Part shown: one piece after another, positions 8,497 through 19,777 of the stretch
Layout: each line of letters opens with the position of its first letter
Position numbering within the stretch: position 1 is the stretch's first letter
From: VRUE01 sp963699215
GTDB taxonomy: Bacteria > Actinomycetota > Thermoleophilia > Solirubrobacterales > 70-9
Direction: 5' to 3'
Length of the DNA stretch: 64,000 nucleotides
Assembly (NCBI GenBank): GCA_963699215.1
Contig: OY969422.1
Span: 2,232,001 to 2,296,000 of the forward strand
Translations under genes and position numbers: made by a program
Notes under the pieces: model-generated
Databases searched by the model: none
What the model was told of the DNA's origin: nothing
Seen by the model: the letters and a program-made list of their open reading frames with translations, nothing else

Positions 8497-8753
8497 GGCT
8501 GCTCCTCGGTCGTCTCGGAAACTGGATCGGTGCGGCTGTACTTCGGCCCGGGGGACGAGACCTCGAGCGCGTACTCGGCACGGAGCTGGTTGAGGTGCCT
8601 GGTGACGCGTTCGCAGAGGGCCAAATCGACCCCGGCCGGGTGGTCGATGAAGAGGCGCAGCGATTCGGTGCCCGGCTGCTCGAGGGCGACCAGGTCGAGC
8701 TCGGAGTCGAGCTCCGAGAGCTGCTGCTGAATGCTGTCTTTGAGGTCTGCCAT
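8493..8753 (-). CDS. rimP: Ribosome maturation factor RimP, N-terminal domain only
   Basis: 86 residues matching the RimP alpha/beta N-terminal domain: VALEQPGTESLRLFIDHPAG, then DLALCERVTRHLNQL and the signature ending ALEVSSPG. RimP is needed for 30S maturation and is usually about 150 residues with a C-terminal SH3-like domain after the SSPG block. Here only about 17 residues (PKYSRTDPVSETTEEQP) follow before the stop that overlaps the nusA GTG. No space exists for the second domain in any frame, so this is a real truncation rather than a frameshift. The start chosen is ATG at 8753 (MADLKDS); a longer frame upstream reads through the terminator hairpin and is unlikely. Confidence 0.82.
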   Translation of the reverse strand: MADLKDSIQQQLSELDSELDLVALEQPGTESLRLFIDHPAGVDLALCERVTRHLNQLRAEYALEVSSPGPKYSRTDPVSETTEEQP

Positions 8754-8787
8754 GCCTTTTCCGGGCGGAAACGCCTGATTCGAGGCG

Positions 8788-8812
8788 AAAAAAAAGTGGG
8801 CCAGGCCCACTT
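8788..8812 (-). terminator. Intrinsic terminator in the rimP leader
   Basis: On the minus strand an 8-bp perfect stem AAGTGGGC/GCCCACTT with a 3-nt loop runs straight into eight T residues. It lies 35 bp before the rimP start, so it either ends coaBC transcription or acts as an attenuator for rimP-nusA-infB. Confidence 0.8.
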
Positions 8813-8846
8813 CTCGCTACTGCATAGGGACAAAAAGCTTGAACTC

Positions 8847-8852
8847 AGTATA
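8847..8852 (-). promoter_or_regulatory. Possible -10 element (TATACT) for the rimP operon
   Basis: TATACT on the minus strand, about 95 bp before rimP and upstream of the leader terminator. No convincing -35 box is seen, so this is a weak call. If it is real, transcripts pass through the terminator hairpin before reaching rimP. Confidence 0.35.
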
Positions 8853-8867
8853 GCCCGCTCGCCTTTT

Positions 8868-8983
8868 GGGGAGGGCGGGGTGTGCGGCCGCTTGCTGGGT
8901 TTTTCGCCCGAATTGCTGTCTGCGCTCGCTGACCGCTGGGCGAAAAACAGGACGCCGCTGCGCCGCCGCACACCCGCCCTCCC
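8868..8983. repeat. Long imperfect palindrome (about 116 bp)
   Basis: Two nested inverted repeats form one large hairpin. The outer arms are GGGAGGGCGGGGTGTGCGGC at 8868-8887 and its complement at 8965-8983, with one bulged base. The inner arms are GTTTTTCGCCC at 8899-8909 and GGGCGAAAAAC at 8938-8948, an exact 11-bp match. It fills most of the coaBC-rimP spacer. I see no other copy in the window. Confidence 0.7.
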
Positions 8984-8996
8984 AAACCGGCGCCGG

Positions 8997-10241
8997 CTAG
9001 CTTCGGGAAAGGTCGGGCTTGGTGCGGAGCTGGTCTACTCGGTCGAGGATTTGCTCGGCTATTGCGTCCTTGGGGGCTTGTGGGAGGGTGGTCTCTTCGG
9101 TGGAGCTGATCAGGATTGCGGCGTTTTCTTGGCTCTCGAAGCCGATCTCGGGGTTTGAGACGTCGTTTAGGACTATTAGGTCGGCGCCCTTGCGGGTCAG
9201 CTTCTCGCGGGCTCGGGCTACGTCGTTGCCGTGTTCGGCGGCGAAGCCGACGATGGTCTGCTCGTCGGTCCGGGTCGCGGCGAGGCCGGCGAGGATGTCC
9301 TCGGTCGGCTCCAGCTGGAGGTCGAGGTCCCCTTCGCGCCTCAGCTTGTGGGCAGCGGGCTCGCTCGCCCTGAAGTCGGCCGGCGCGGCGGCCATCAACA
9401 GGACATGGGCAGCCGAGAACTCGGCGCGGGCGGCCCCGGACAACTCGGCTGCGGTCTCGACGTCGACGCGGCGGACGCCGGCCGGCTCGGGGAGAGCGAC
9501 GTTGGCGGCGATCAGGGTGACGTCGGCGCCGCGGCGAGCTGCGGCGGCCGCCAGCGCCAGGCCCATGCGACCGCTGGAGCGGTTGCCGAGGAAGCGCACC
9601 GGGTCGACCGGCTCGCGCGTGCCCCCGGCGGTCACCAGCACCCGCAGGCCGTCCCAGGGACGCTCGCCCGCCGGCAGCACGGCTTCCACTCGCGCCAACA
9701 GCTCGGCCGGGTCGGGCAGGCGGCCGCGGCCGAACTCCCCCCGCGACGCCAGCTGGCCCTCGCCCGGCTCGATCGTCTCGACGCCGCGCTCGCGCAGGGT
9801 GGCCAAGTTCGCCTGGGTCGCCGCGTCGGCGTACATGCGGTCGTTCATCGCCGGCGCGATCAGACGGGGCGCGGTGCAGGCGAGGAAGGAGGTGGTCAGC
9901 ATCGAGTCCCCCATCCCCGCCGCCAGCTTGGCGATCGTGTTGGCGGAGGCGGGCGCGACCAGGTAGGCGTCGCAGTTCGCGGCCAGCTCGAGGTGGCCGA
10001 TCGGGTCGTGCTCGGGCCGTGGATCGCCCGGGAACGCGCCGCGCAACGGGTCGCGCTCGAACTCGGAGGTCAGCACCGGAGCGCCGACGATCCCCTCGAA
10101 GGAGGCGGCGCCGACGAAGCGCTCGGCGGCCTCGGTCATCACGACCCGCACGCCGTGCCCCGCCAGGGTGGCGAGGCGAGCCAGCTCCAGCGACTTATAG
10201 GCGGCGATCCCGCCGCTTACGCCGAGCAGGATCCTGGCCAT
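8997..10241 (-). CDS. coaBC: Bifunctional phosphopantothenoylcysteine decarboxylase/phosphopantothenate-cysteine ligase
   Basis: 414 residues, usual for CoaBC (Dfp), which converts 4'-phosphopantothenate to 4'-phosphopantetheine in CoA synthesis. The N-terminal flavodoxin-like decarboxylase begins ARILLGVSGGIAAYKSLELA and has the PASANTIAKLAAG loop, the PAMNDRMY motif, and the substrate-clamp region containing EPGEGQLASRGEFGRGRL. The C-terminal ligase starts at LRVLVTAGGTREPVDPVRF and contains NRSSGRMGLALA. It follows rpoZ by 26 bp, in the common gmk-rpoZ-coaBC order. Confidence 0.96.
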   Translation of the reverse strand: MARILLGVSGGIAAYKSLELARLATLAGHGVRVVMTEAAERFVGAASFEGIVGAPVLTSEFERDPLRGAFPGDPRPEHDPIGHLELAANCDAYLVAPASANTIAKLAAGMGDSMLTTSFLACTAPRLIAPAMNDRMYADAATQANLATLRERGVETIEPGEGQLASRGEFGRGRLPDPAELLARVEAVLPAGERPWDGLRVLVTAGGTREPVDPVRFLGNRSSGRMGLALAAAAARRGADVTLIAANVALPEPAGVRRVDVETAAELSGAARAEFSAAHVLLMAAAPADFRASEPAAHKLRREGDLDLQLEPTEDILAGLAATRTDEQTIVGFAAEHGNDVARAREKLTRKGADLIVLNDVSNPEIGFESQENAAILISSTEETTLPQAPKDAIAEQILDRVDQLRTKPDLSRS

Positions 10242-10267
10242 GTCTTCCTCCTTGGAGTAGCGGTGCG

Positions 10268-10501
10268 CTAGGCGCGGTACTCGTATTTGAGCTTGCCCTC
10301 GGCAAGCTCCTCCAGCGCCATCGAGAGGTAGTTGCGATCCCCCCGGGCCTCGACCATCGGCGGCGGGTACTCGCCGAAGCCGCCCTCGCCGAGGTTCTGG
10401 TAATAGCTGTTTATCTGACGCGCTCGCTTCGCCGCGACGACGACCGCAGCGTAGTGCGAGTCGGCGTGCTCGAGGAGTTTGTCGACGCGTGGCTTGATCA
10501 T
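10268..10501 (-). CDS. rpoZ: RNA polymerase omega subunit
   Basis: 77 residues. It begins MIKPRVDKLLEHADSHYAAV followed by VVAAKRARQINSYYQNLGEG, and ends SMALEELAEGKLKYEYR, the omega signature that wraps the beta' C-terminus. The ATG overlaps the gmk stop. Its actinobacterial PMVEARGDRNYLSMAL segment supports the identity. Confidence 0.93.
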   Translation of the reverse strand: MIKPRVDKLLEHADSHYAAVVVAAKRARQINSYYQNLGEGGFGEYPPPMVEARGDRNYLSMALEELAEGKLKYEYRA

Positions 10502-11076
10502 TCGGCCGTGGAGTCTACCTGTAGGCCCAACTCGCCGCGCACGATCCCCTCCAGATCGGCTGCGGCGCGCTCCAGATCGGCGTTGACCACGCGATAGGCG
10601 AACTCGTCCTGGGCCGCCAGCTCCTGCTCGGCCACCTCCAGCCTGGCGTCGATCGCCGCGGCGGAGTCCGCCCCGCGGGACTCGAGCCGCTGCCGGAGCA
10701 CGCTCGGGTCCGGCGGCGCGATGAAGACCTGGATCGACTCGCGCATCGCGGCGCGCACCTGACGCGCCCCCTGCACCTCGATCTCCAGCACCACGGAGCG
10801 GCCGGCATCGAGGCGCTTGCGGACCTCGGAGCGCAGAGTGCCGTAGCGGTTGCCGCTGTAGGTGGCGAACTCGAGGAAGTCCTCACGCTCGATCCGCCGG
10901 TCGAACTCGTCGGGCGTTAGGAAGTGGTAGTCGCGCCCATCGAGCTCGCCCTCGCGCGGCTGGCGCGTGGTGGCGGAGACCGAGAGCTCCAGCCCCGATA
11001 CGCGTTCGAGCAGCTGGGAGATCAGCGTCCCCTTGCCGACCCCGCTGGGGCCGGTGATGACGAAGACTTTGGCCAT
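10498..11076 (-). CDS. gmk: Guanylate kinase
   Basis: 192 residues from ATG 11076 (MAKVFVITGPSGVGKGTL), containing the P-loop GPSGVGKG. The GMP-binding region is SVSATTRQPREGELDGRDYH and LEFATYSGNRYGT, followed by VVLEIEVQGARQVR and a lid with the FIAPPDPSVLRQRL motif. It phosphorylates GMP to GDP. A longer upstream frame exists, but the family starts at this Met. It lies between mihF and rpoZ, the standard actinobacterial arrangement. Confidence 0.96.
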   Translation of the reverse strand: MAKVFVITGPSGVGKGTLISQLLERVSGLELSVSATTRQPREGELDGRDYHFLTPDEFDRRIEREDFLEFATYSGNRYGTLRSEVRKRLDAGRSVVLEIEVQGARQVRAAMRESIQVFIAPPDPSVLRQRLESRGADSAAAIDARLEVAEQELAAQDEFAYRVVNADLERAAADLEGIVRGELGLQVDSTAE

Positions 11077-11114
11077 GCGGCCGGTGATATTGACCGCAGC
11101 AGCGGTCGGCTTCG

Positions 11115-11447
11115 CTAACGGCGGAGCTGCGAGACCAGCTCGGCCCGTTGACGCTCCGAGAGGCCGCCGATCGTCTTCGAGGGCGAGATCCGACACTGAT
11201 TGAGGATCCGGTTGGTCTTGACCCGGCCGTACTTGGGGACGGCGAGCAGCATGTCGAAGACCTTGGCGGTCATCACGTACTCGGGTGGGTCGAGCAGCAG
11301 CGCGTGGATGCTCGCCTTGCCCGCCTTGAGGTCCTTCTTCAGCTTGGCGCGCGCGGTGCGGATGTCGTTGGCGCGCTTCAGCGCATCCATCCGTTGGTCC
11401 AGCGACCTCTCTGGGGCCGCTGCGGAGGTCTTGACTGGGGTGGGCAT
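11115..11447 (-). CDS. mihF: Integration host factor, actinobacterial type (mIHF)
   Basis: 110 residues from ATG 11447 (MPTPVKTSAAAPERSLDQRM). The conserved core is ALKRANDIRTARAKLKKDLK and LLLDPPEYVMTAKVFDMLL. A helix-two-turn-helix DNA-binding end follows (RVKTNRILNQCRISPSKTIG, then LSERQRAELV). mIHF is a small nucleoid protein of actinobacteria, unrelated to HU/IHF of proteobacteria. It is first in the operon mihF-gmk-rpoZ-coaBC. The -10 box lies so close that the message has almost no leader. Confidence 0.93.
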   Translation of the reverse strand: MPTPVKTSAAAPERSLDQRMDALKRANDIRTARAKLKKDLKAGKASIHALLLDPPEYVMTAKVFDMLLAVPKYGRVKTNRILNQCRISPSKTIGGLSERQRAELVSQLRR

Positions 11448-11457
11448 GTGGGCGGCG

Positions 11458-11485
11458 AGTATAGCCGCGGCGCGCTCGCGTGCAA
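11458..11485 (-). promoter_or_regulatory. Promoter of mihF-gmk-rpoZ-coaBC
   Basis: On the minus strand TTGCAC (11480-11485), a 16-bp spacer, then TATACT (11458-11463). Transcription would start about 11450, only a few bases before the mihF ATG at 11447, implying a leaderless or nearly leaderless message. Confidence 0.65.
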
Positions 11486-11520
11486 GGGCCGCGGGGCGGT
11501 TTTCCTCCAAATTCACCTAG

Positions 11521-11535
11521 ACCTCGAGTCGAGGT
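11521..11535 (-). terminator. Short hairpin after pyrD
   Basis: ACCTCGA and TCGAGGT are a perfect 7-bp inverted repeat with a one-base centre, just after the pyrD stop at 11541. No T-tract follows, so a terminator role for the pyr operon is only possible. Confidence 0.3.
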
Positions 11536-11540
11536 TGAGA

Positions 11541-12410
11541 CTAAGCGAGCTGCGCAGATCGCTCAGAGAGCTCTGCGGCAATCCGCCCCCCCGCGCCCGG
11601 GTCGCGAAAGTTCTCGGTCCCAACCGCCACCAGGGTCGCCCCAGCAGTCAGGAACTCGAACGCATCGTCGCCGCTGCAGACCCCTCCCATACCGACGATC
11701 GGCAGCCGGACCGCGGCGGCGGCGGCGCGAACCTGCGCCACGGCGATCGGTCGCACGGCCGGCCCAGACAACCCCCCTTGCCCGGCCGCGATTCCCGGCC
11801 TGCCGCTCGCGGGATCGACCGCGCTGGCCTTCAGCGTGTTGATCGCCGAGACCGCGTCGGCTCCCCCCTCCTCCGCCGCAACCGCGACCGCCGCCGGGTC
11901 GGCGACGTTCGGCGTCAGCTTGACGATCAGCGGCTTCGAGGTCAGCGGCCGCAGCGCCTCCAGCAGCGCCACGGTCTCGTCCGGCTGCTCGCCGACGATC
12001 AGGCCGGAATGGACGTTGGGGCAGGAGACGTTCAGCTCCAGGGCGGCCACCTCGTCGCGTTCGTCCAGGGCGACGACCATCCGCCCGAAGTCCTCGCGGC
12101 CCGTCGCCATCGCGGAGACGATCAACGGCACCGGCAATTCCGCCAGCTGCGGCAGGTCCTCCTCCAGGAACCCCTCCAGCCCCTTGTTCGGCAGCCCGAT
12201 CGAGTTGATCATCCCGGCCGGCGTCTCCCAGATCCGCTGCGGCTCGTTCCCGGCTCGCGGCTCCAGCGTGATGGTCTTGGACACGAACGCTGCAAACGGG
12301 AATTTCTCCAGCAGCTCGTCCCCGTACACGCGCCGCGCCGCGATCACGTCGAACGTGCCCGAGGCGTTGACCACCCGGTGAGCGAGCTCGATCCCGCAGA
12401 ACTCAACCAC
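11541..12410 (-). CDS. pyrD: Dihydroorotate dehydrogenase, class 1B catalytic subunit
   Basis: 289 residues, a TIM-barrel FMN enzyme oxidising dihydroorotate to orotate. Features are NASGTFDVIAARRVYGDEL, the SKTITLEPRAGNEPQRIWET segment, and INSIGLPNKG. The NVSCPNVHSGL motif carries the catalytic cysteine of class 1 enzymes, and IVKLTPNV and PIVGMGGVCSGDDAFEFL bind FMN phosphate. The adjacent pyrK marks it as the NAD-dependent 1B type. The GTG at 12410 overlaps the pyrK end by eight bases. It is the last gene of the pyr operon. Confidence 0.95.
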   Translation of the reverse strand: MVEFCGIELAHRVVNASGTFDVIAARRVYGDELLEKFPFAAFVSKTITLEPRAGNEPQRIWETPAGMINSIGLPNKGLEGFLEEDLPQLAELPVPLIVSAMATGREDFGRMVVALDERDEVAALELNVSCPNVHSGLIVGEQPDETVALLEALRPLTSKPLIVKLTPNVADPAAVAVAAEEGGADAVSAINTLKASAVDPASGRPGIAAGQGGLSGPAVRPIAVAQVRAAAAAVRLPIVGMGGVCSGDDAFEFLTAGATLVAVGTENFRDPGAGGRIAAELSERSAQLA

Positions 12411-13202
12411 CGCGGATCACCGGACCGTCGACGCAGAGCCGTATGTAGCCGCCGCCGGGCTTGGGCACCGCGCAGCCGAAGCAGGCGCCGTAGCCGCAGG
12501 CCATCGGCGACTCCATCGCCAGCTCGCAGGCGACGCTGCGATCCGAGCAGAGGGCGGCCACTGCCTCGAGCATCGGCGGCGGGCCGCAGGCGTAGACGGC
12601 GGCGCTACCGGCGTCGTCGCCCGCGAGCATCGCCGCCAGCAGGTCGGTGACGTAGCCGCGGTGGCCGACGTGGCCGTCGTCGCTGGCGAGGCCGACCTCG
12701 CAGCAGGCGAAGAGGTCGTCGACGCCGCCCGAGTGCGCCTCGTCGCGGAAGCCGAGCAGGACGCGGCTGGGGACGTTGCGGTCGGCGAAGCGGCGGCGCA
12801 GCAGGGCGAGTGGGGCGATGCCGATGCCGCCGCCGACGAGGACCGCTCCCGCGGCGCCCGTGGTCAGCTCGCCCGGCTCCGAGAAGGAGTTGCCGAGCGG
12901 GCCGTTGACCCAGACCCGCTCGCCGACCTCGAGCTCGCAGAGGCGGTCGGTTCCCGGGCCGATGCCCTCGATCAGGAAGTCGAGGCAGACGCCGCCGTCG
13001 AGGGGATCGGCGTCGGCGACGGAGAAGGCGCGGGGAAGGAACGGCCGCTCGCCGCCCTCCCCCCAGCCCCGCTCGGCGGCCAGCATGTAGAACTGGCCCG
13101 GCTGCGGTTCGGGGCCTGTCGGATCGAGCAGGGAGAAGACGCGGTAGCCGCCGGAAGCCCGGCTCTCGGTCACCTGACAGGCCCGGCGCCCGAAGGGGGC
13201 CG

Positions 13203-13206
<4 letters not shown>
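12403..13206 (-). CDS. pyrK: Dihydroorotate dehydrogenase electron-transfer subunit
   Basis: 267 residues from ATG 13206 (MTAPFGRRACQV). It has an FAD-binding beta-barrel (QPGQFYMLA, LPRAFSVAD), an NAD-binding lobe (AVLVGGGIGIAPLALL, VYACGPPPMLEAV), and a 2Fe-2S cysteine cluster, ACGYGACFGCAVPKPGGG with a later RLCVDG. It passes electrons from the PyrD flavin to NAD. The start overlaps the carB stop (ATGA). Confidence 0.94.
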
Positions 13207-16356
<3,150 letters not shown>

Positions 16357-16364
<8 letters not shown>

Positions 16365-17472
16365 GCGCAAGCTCGAGGAAGGAGTCGAACAGGTGCCGTG
16401 CGTCGTGCGGGCCGGGGCCGGCCTCGGGGTGGTACTGGACGGTCGCCGCCGCCACGTCCTTCAGCACCAGGCCCTCGACGGTGCGGTCGTAGAGGTTGAG
16501 GTGGGAGAGCTCGGCGGCGCCGAAGTCGGTCTCCCAGCGAACCGGCTCGTCGGCCTCGATCCGCGCCTCGCCGTCCGGCCCCTGGACGGCAAAGCCGTGG
16601 TTCTGCGAGGTGATCTCGATCCGCCCGCTGGCCAGGTCCTTGACCGGGTGGTTGGCGCCGCGGTGGCCGAAGGGCAGCTTGAACGTCTCCAGGCTAACCG
16701 CGCGGCAGAGCAGCTGGTGGCCGAGGCAGATGCCGAACATCGGCCGCTTGCCGACGAGCTCGCGCACGGTGCCGACGACGTAGTCGAGCGCGCCGGGGTC
16801 GCCGGGGCCGTTGGCGAGGAAGACGACGTCCGGCTCCTCGGCCAGCACCTGCTCGGCGGAGGAGGTGCAGGGCAGCAGCGTCAGGCGGCAATCCCGCTGG
16901 CGCAGCTCACGCACGATGTTGAGCTTGACCCCGGTGTCTATCCCGACGACGTGCGGACCGCCGCCCTCGAAGCGGATCGGCTCGGCTGGGGTCACGGTGC
17001 GGGCCAGGTCGGCGCCCTGCATCGAGGGCTCGGCGGCGACCCGCTCGCGCGCCTCGGCCTCGGCCGTCTCCGCCGCGAAGATGCCACCCCGCATCGCCCC
17101 CCGGTCGCGGATGTGGCGGACGAGCGCCCGCGTGTCGACGCCGCCGATCCCGGGCACGCCGCAGTCGCCGAGCCAGTCGAGCCAGCCGCCCTCGGCGGTG
17201 GCGACGTCCTCGCGGTTCTTCGGATCGCGCATGACGACGCCGCGCGCGTGGATCCGGTCCGACTCCATCGCTGCGGCGGAGACGCCGTAGTTGCCGACCA
17301 GCGGGTAGGTGAAGACGATGATCTGGCCGGCGTAGGAGGGGTCGGTGACCGACTCCTGGTAGCCGGTCATCGAGGTGTTGAAGACGACCTCGCCGCAGAC
17401 CGCGTCCGGGTGGCCACAGAGCTCGCCGTCGAAGCGGGTCCCGTCTTCGAGCAGGACGTAGCCGGCGCTCAC
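16357..17472 (-). CDS. carA: Carbamoyl-phosphate synthase small (glutaminase) subunit
   Basis: 371 residues from GTG 17472 (MSAGYVLLEDGTRFDG). The N-terminal CPSase_sm_chain domain contains VVFNTSMTGYQESVTDPSYA. The class I amidotransferase domain has the nucleophile elbow MFGICLGHQLLCRA and the later QYHPEAGPGPHD motif with catalytic His and Glu. It releases ammonia from glutamine for CarB. The GTG overlaps the pyrC stop (GTGA). Confidence 0.96.
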
Positions 17473-18818
17473 GCCGCGACTCCGAGGGAGAAGCTGCGCA
17501 GCCGGTAGGCGACCTGGCCGCCGGCCACGGTCATCAGCACCCGGCCGGTAAGCGTGCGGCCGGCGCACCAGGAGTTCTGCGAGCGGCTCTCGTAGCCCTC
17601 TTCCCCGACGGTCCACTCGGCGGCGAGGTCGCAGAGGACGACGTTGGCCTCGCTGCCCGGCGCCAGGGTCGGCCGCTCGAGGTCGAAGGGTGCGGCGCCG
17701 CCAGCCATCCGCTCGACCAGCAGGCCGAGGTCGATCGTGCCCGGCAGGACCAGCTCGGTGTGGAGCGCGGCGAAGGCGGTCTCCAGCCCGGTCACACCCA
17801 TCGCCGCCTGCTCGAACGGCACTTCCTTTTCCTCCGCCGCGTGGGGAGCGTGGTCGGTCGCGACGCAATCGATCGTGCCGTCGCGGAGGCCGGCGATCAG
17901 CGCCTGTCGGTCCGCCTCGGAGCGCAGCGGCGGGTTCATCTTGAAGCGGCCCGGGTCGAGGCTGCGCACCTCCTCCTCGGTGATGCAGAGATGGTGCGGG
18001 CTCGCCTCGCAGCTGATCCGCACGCCCGCCGCCTTGGCGGCGCGGACGGCCTCGACCGACTCGGCGGCGGAGAGGTGCTGGACGTGGATCCGCGCGTCCT
18101 CGTAGCCGGCGAGGGCAGCGTCGCGGGCGATCATGGTCGACTCCGAGATCGAGGGCACGCCGGCGAGTCCCAGCGCGGCCGAGACCGCGCCCTCGTGCAT
18201 GACGCCGTCGCCGGAGAGCTCGGGGTCCTCCTCATGCAGGGCGATCGTGCCGCCGCAGAGCCGCTGGTACTGGAGGGCGCGGCGCAGAAGCCGGGCACTG
18301 CGAATCGGCAGGCCGTCGTCGCTGAAGCCGACCGCGCCGGCGGCGCGGATCGACCCCATCTCGGTCAGCTCCTCGCCCTCCATGCCGCGGGTGACGGTGG
18401 CGAGGAAGCCGATCGGGACGGAGGCCTGCTCGCGGGCGGCGCCGCGCAGCGCCTCGACGTCGGCCGGAGTGGAGACGGGGGGTTCGGTGTTGGCCATCGC
18501 GAGGATGCCGCAGTAGCCGCCGGCGGCGGCCGCACGGGTTCCCGTCTCGATGTCCTCCTTGTGCTCGTGCCCGGGGACCCGGAAGTGGACATGCGGGTCG
18601 AAGAAGGCGGGGAACGCGTGCAGGCCCTCGGCGTCGACCTCCTCCAGCCCGTCCACGGCGGCACCGCCCGGGACGGCCAGCTCGGCGATGCGGCCGGCGC
18701 GGACGACGACGTCGTGGGCACCCTCGATCCCGGCCGCCGGGTCGAGCACCGTGACCCCGCGCAGGACCAGGTCGGCGCCCTCTCCGGAGCGCATGTCGAG
18801 CGCCTCGGCGAGGCTCAC
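17469..18818 (-). CDS. pyrC: Dihydroorotase, class I
   Basis: 449 residues, an amidohydrolase-fold zinc enzyme cyclising carbamoyl aspartate. Metal and substrate motifs are FFDPHVHFRVPGHEHKEDIE (His-x-His), the GFSDDGLPI block, IHVQHLSAAESV, ISCEASPHHL and ATDHAPHAAEEKEVPF. The order pyrB-pyrC with overlapping ends is standard. The GTG at 18818 overlaps the pyrB stop. Confidence 0.95.
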   Translation of the reverse strand: MSLAEALDMRSGEGADLVLRGVTVLDPAAGIEGAHDVVVRAGRIAELAVPGGAAVDGLEEVDAEGLHAFPAFFDPHVHFRVPGHEHKEDIETGTRAAAAGGYCGILAMANTEPPVSTPADVEALRGAAREQASVPIGFLATVTRGMEGEELTEMGSIRAAGAVGFSDDGLPIRSARLLRRALQYQRLCGGTIALHEEDPELSGDGVMHEGAVSAALGLAGVPSISESTMIARDAALAGYEDARIHVQHLSAAESVEAVRAAKAAGVRISCEASPHHLCITEEEVRSLDPGRFKMNPPLRSEADRQALIAGLRDGTIDCVATDHAPHAAEEKEVPFEQAAMGVTGLETAFAALHTELVLPGTIDLGLLVERMAGGAAPFDLERPTLAPGSEANVVLCDLAAEWTVGEEGYESRSQNSWCAGRTLTGRVLMTVAGGQVAYRLRSFSLGVAA

Positions 18819-19777
18819 GCGGGTTGTCCGATCGGGGTCGGGCTGCGCCCCTCGTCGCCCGCGACGGGGGCCGGGTGCTCGCCGCCCGCAGCCAGCAGCT
18901 CGTAGAGGATCGCCATCCTCACGACGAGCCCGGAGGAGACCTGCTCGGCGACCAGCGACTGGGGCGAGTCGATCGCGTCGCCGGAGAGCTCGATGCCGCG
19001 GTTCACCGGGCCGGGATGCATCAGCAGCTGCCGCGGACCGAGCCGCCGCAAGTCGATCTGGAAGTGGGCGGCGTACTCGCGGATCGAGGGCACGAAGCTC
19101 TCGCTCATCCGCTCGCGCTGCAAGCGCAGCGCATAGACGACGTCGGCCTCGCCGAGCCGGTCGAGCGAGTGCGAGACCTCGCAGCCGAGCTGCTCGACGT
19201 CACGCGGGATCAGCGCTGGAGGGCCGCACACCGTCACCTCGGCCCCCAGCGCCTGGAAGGCGATCAGGTTGGAGCGGGCGACGCGGCTGTGAAGGACGTC
19301 GCCCACGATCCAGATTCGCTTGCCCTCGAGCGAGTCGAGCCGGCGGCGCAGGGTGAAGAGGTCGAGCAGGGCCTGGCTCGGGTGCTCGTGCTTGCCGTCG
19401 CCGGCGTTGACCACCGCCGCCGCGGTCCAGCCAGCGACCAGCTGGGCGGCCCCCGCGTAGGGGTGGCGGATCACGATCGCCGCCGGTTCGTAGGCCGAGA
19501 TGGTCGCGCATGTGTCCTTCAGCGACTCGCCCTTGTCGACCGAGGAGCCGGCCGACTTGATCGAGACGAGATCGGCCGAGAGGCGCTTGGCGGCGAGCTC
19601 GAAGGAGGCGCTGGTGCGGGTGCTGGACTCGTAGAAGAGGCTGACCACGGTGCGCCCGCGCAGCGTCGGCACCTTCTTGATGTCGCGGCGGCCGACCTCG
19701 GCGAAGCTCTCGGCGCGGTCGAGGATCGCCTCGATCTCGTCGCGGCCGAGGTCCTCGATCGCGAGCAGGTGCTTCAT
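18815..19777 (-). CDS. pyrB: Aspartate carbamoyltransferase catalytic subunit
   Basis: 320 residues. Carbamoyl-phosphate binding motif FYESSTRTSASFELAAKRL, then IKSAGSSVDKGESLKDT, the VIRHPYAGAAQLV loop, and VNAGDGKHEHPSQALLDL. The C-terminal aspartate-binding part ends LLMHPGPVNRGIEL. It catalyses the first committed step of pyrimidine synthesis. No pyrI regulatory-subunit gene is nearby, consistent with PyrR control. The start overlaps the pyrR stop. Confidence 0.96.
   Translation of the reverse strand: MKHLLAIEDLGRDEIEAILDRAESFAEVGRRDIKKVPTLRGRTVVSLFYESSTRTSASFELAAKRLSADLVSIKSAGSSVDKGESLKDTCATISAYEPAAIVIRHPYAGAAQLVAGWTAAAVVNAGDGKHEHPSQALLDLFTLRRRLDSLEGKRIWIVGDVLHSRVARSNLIAFQALGAEVTVCGPPALIPRDVEQLGCEVSHSLDRLGEADVVYALRLQRERMSESFVPSIREYAAHFQIDLRRLGPRQLLMHPGPVNRGIELSGDAIDSPQSLVAEQVSSGLVVRMAILYELLAAGGEHPAPVAGDEGRSPTPIGQPA

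Noticed and set aside
8493..8810. Longer RimP starting at 8810
   Set aside because: The added N-terminus translates the terminator hairpin and T-tract; the family begins near MADLKDS.
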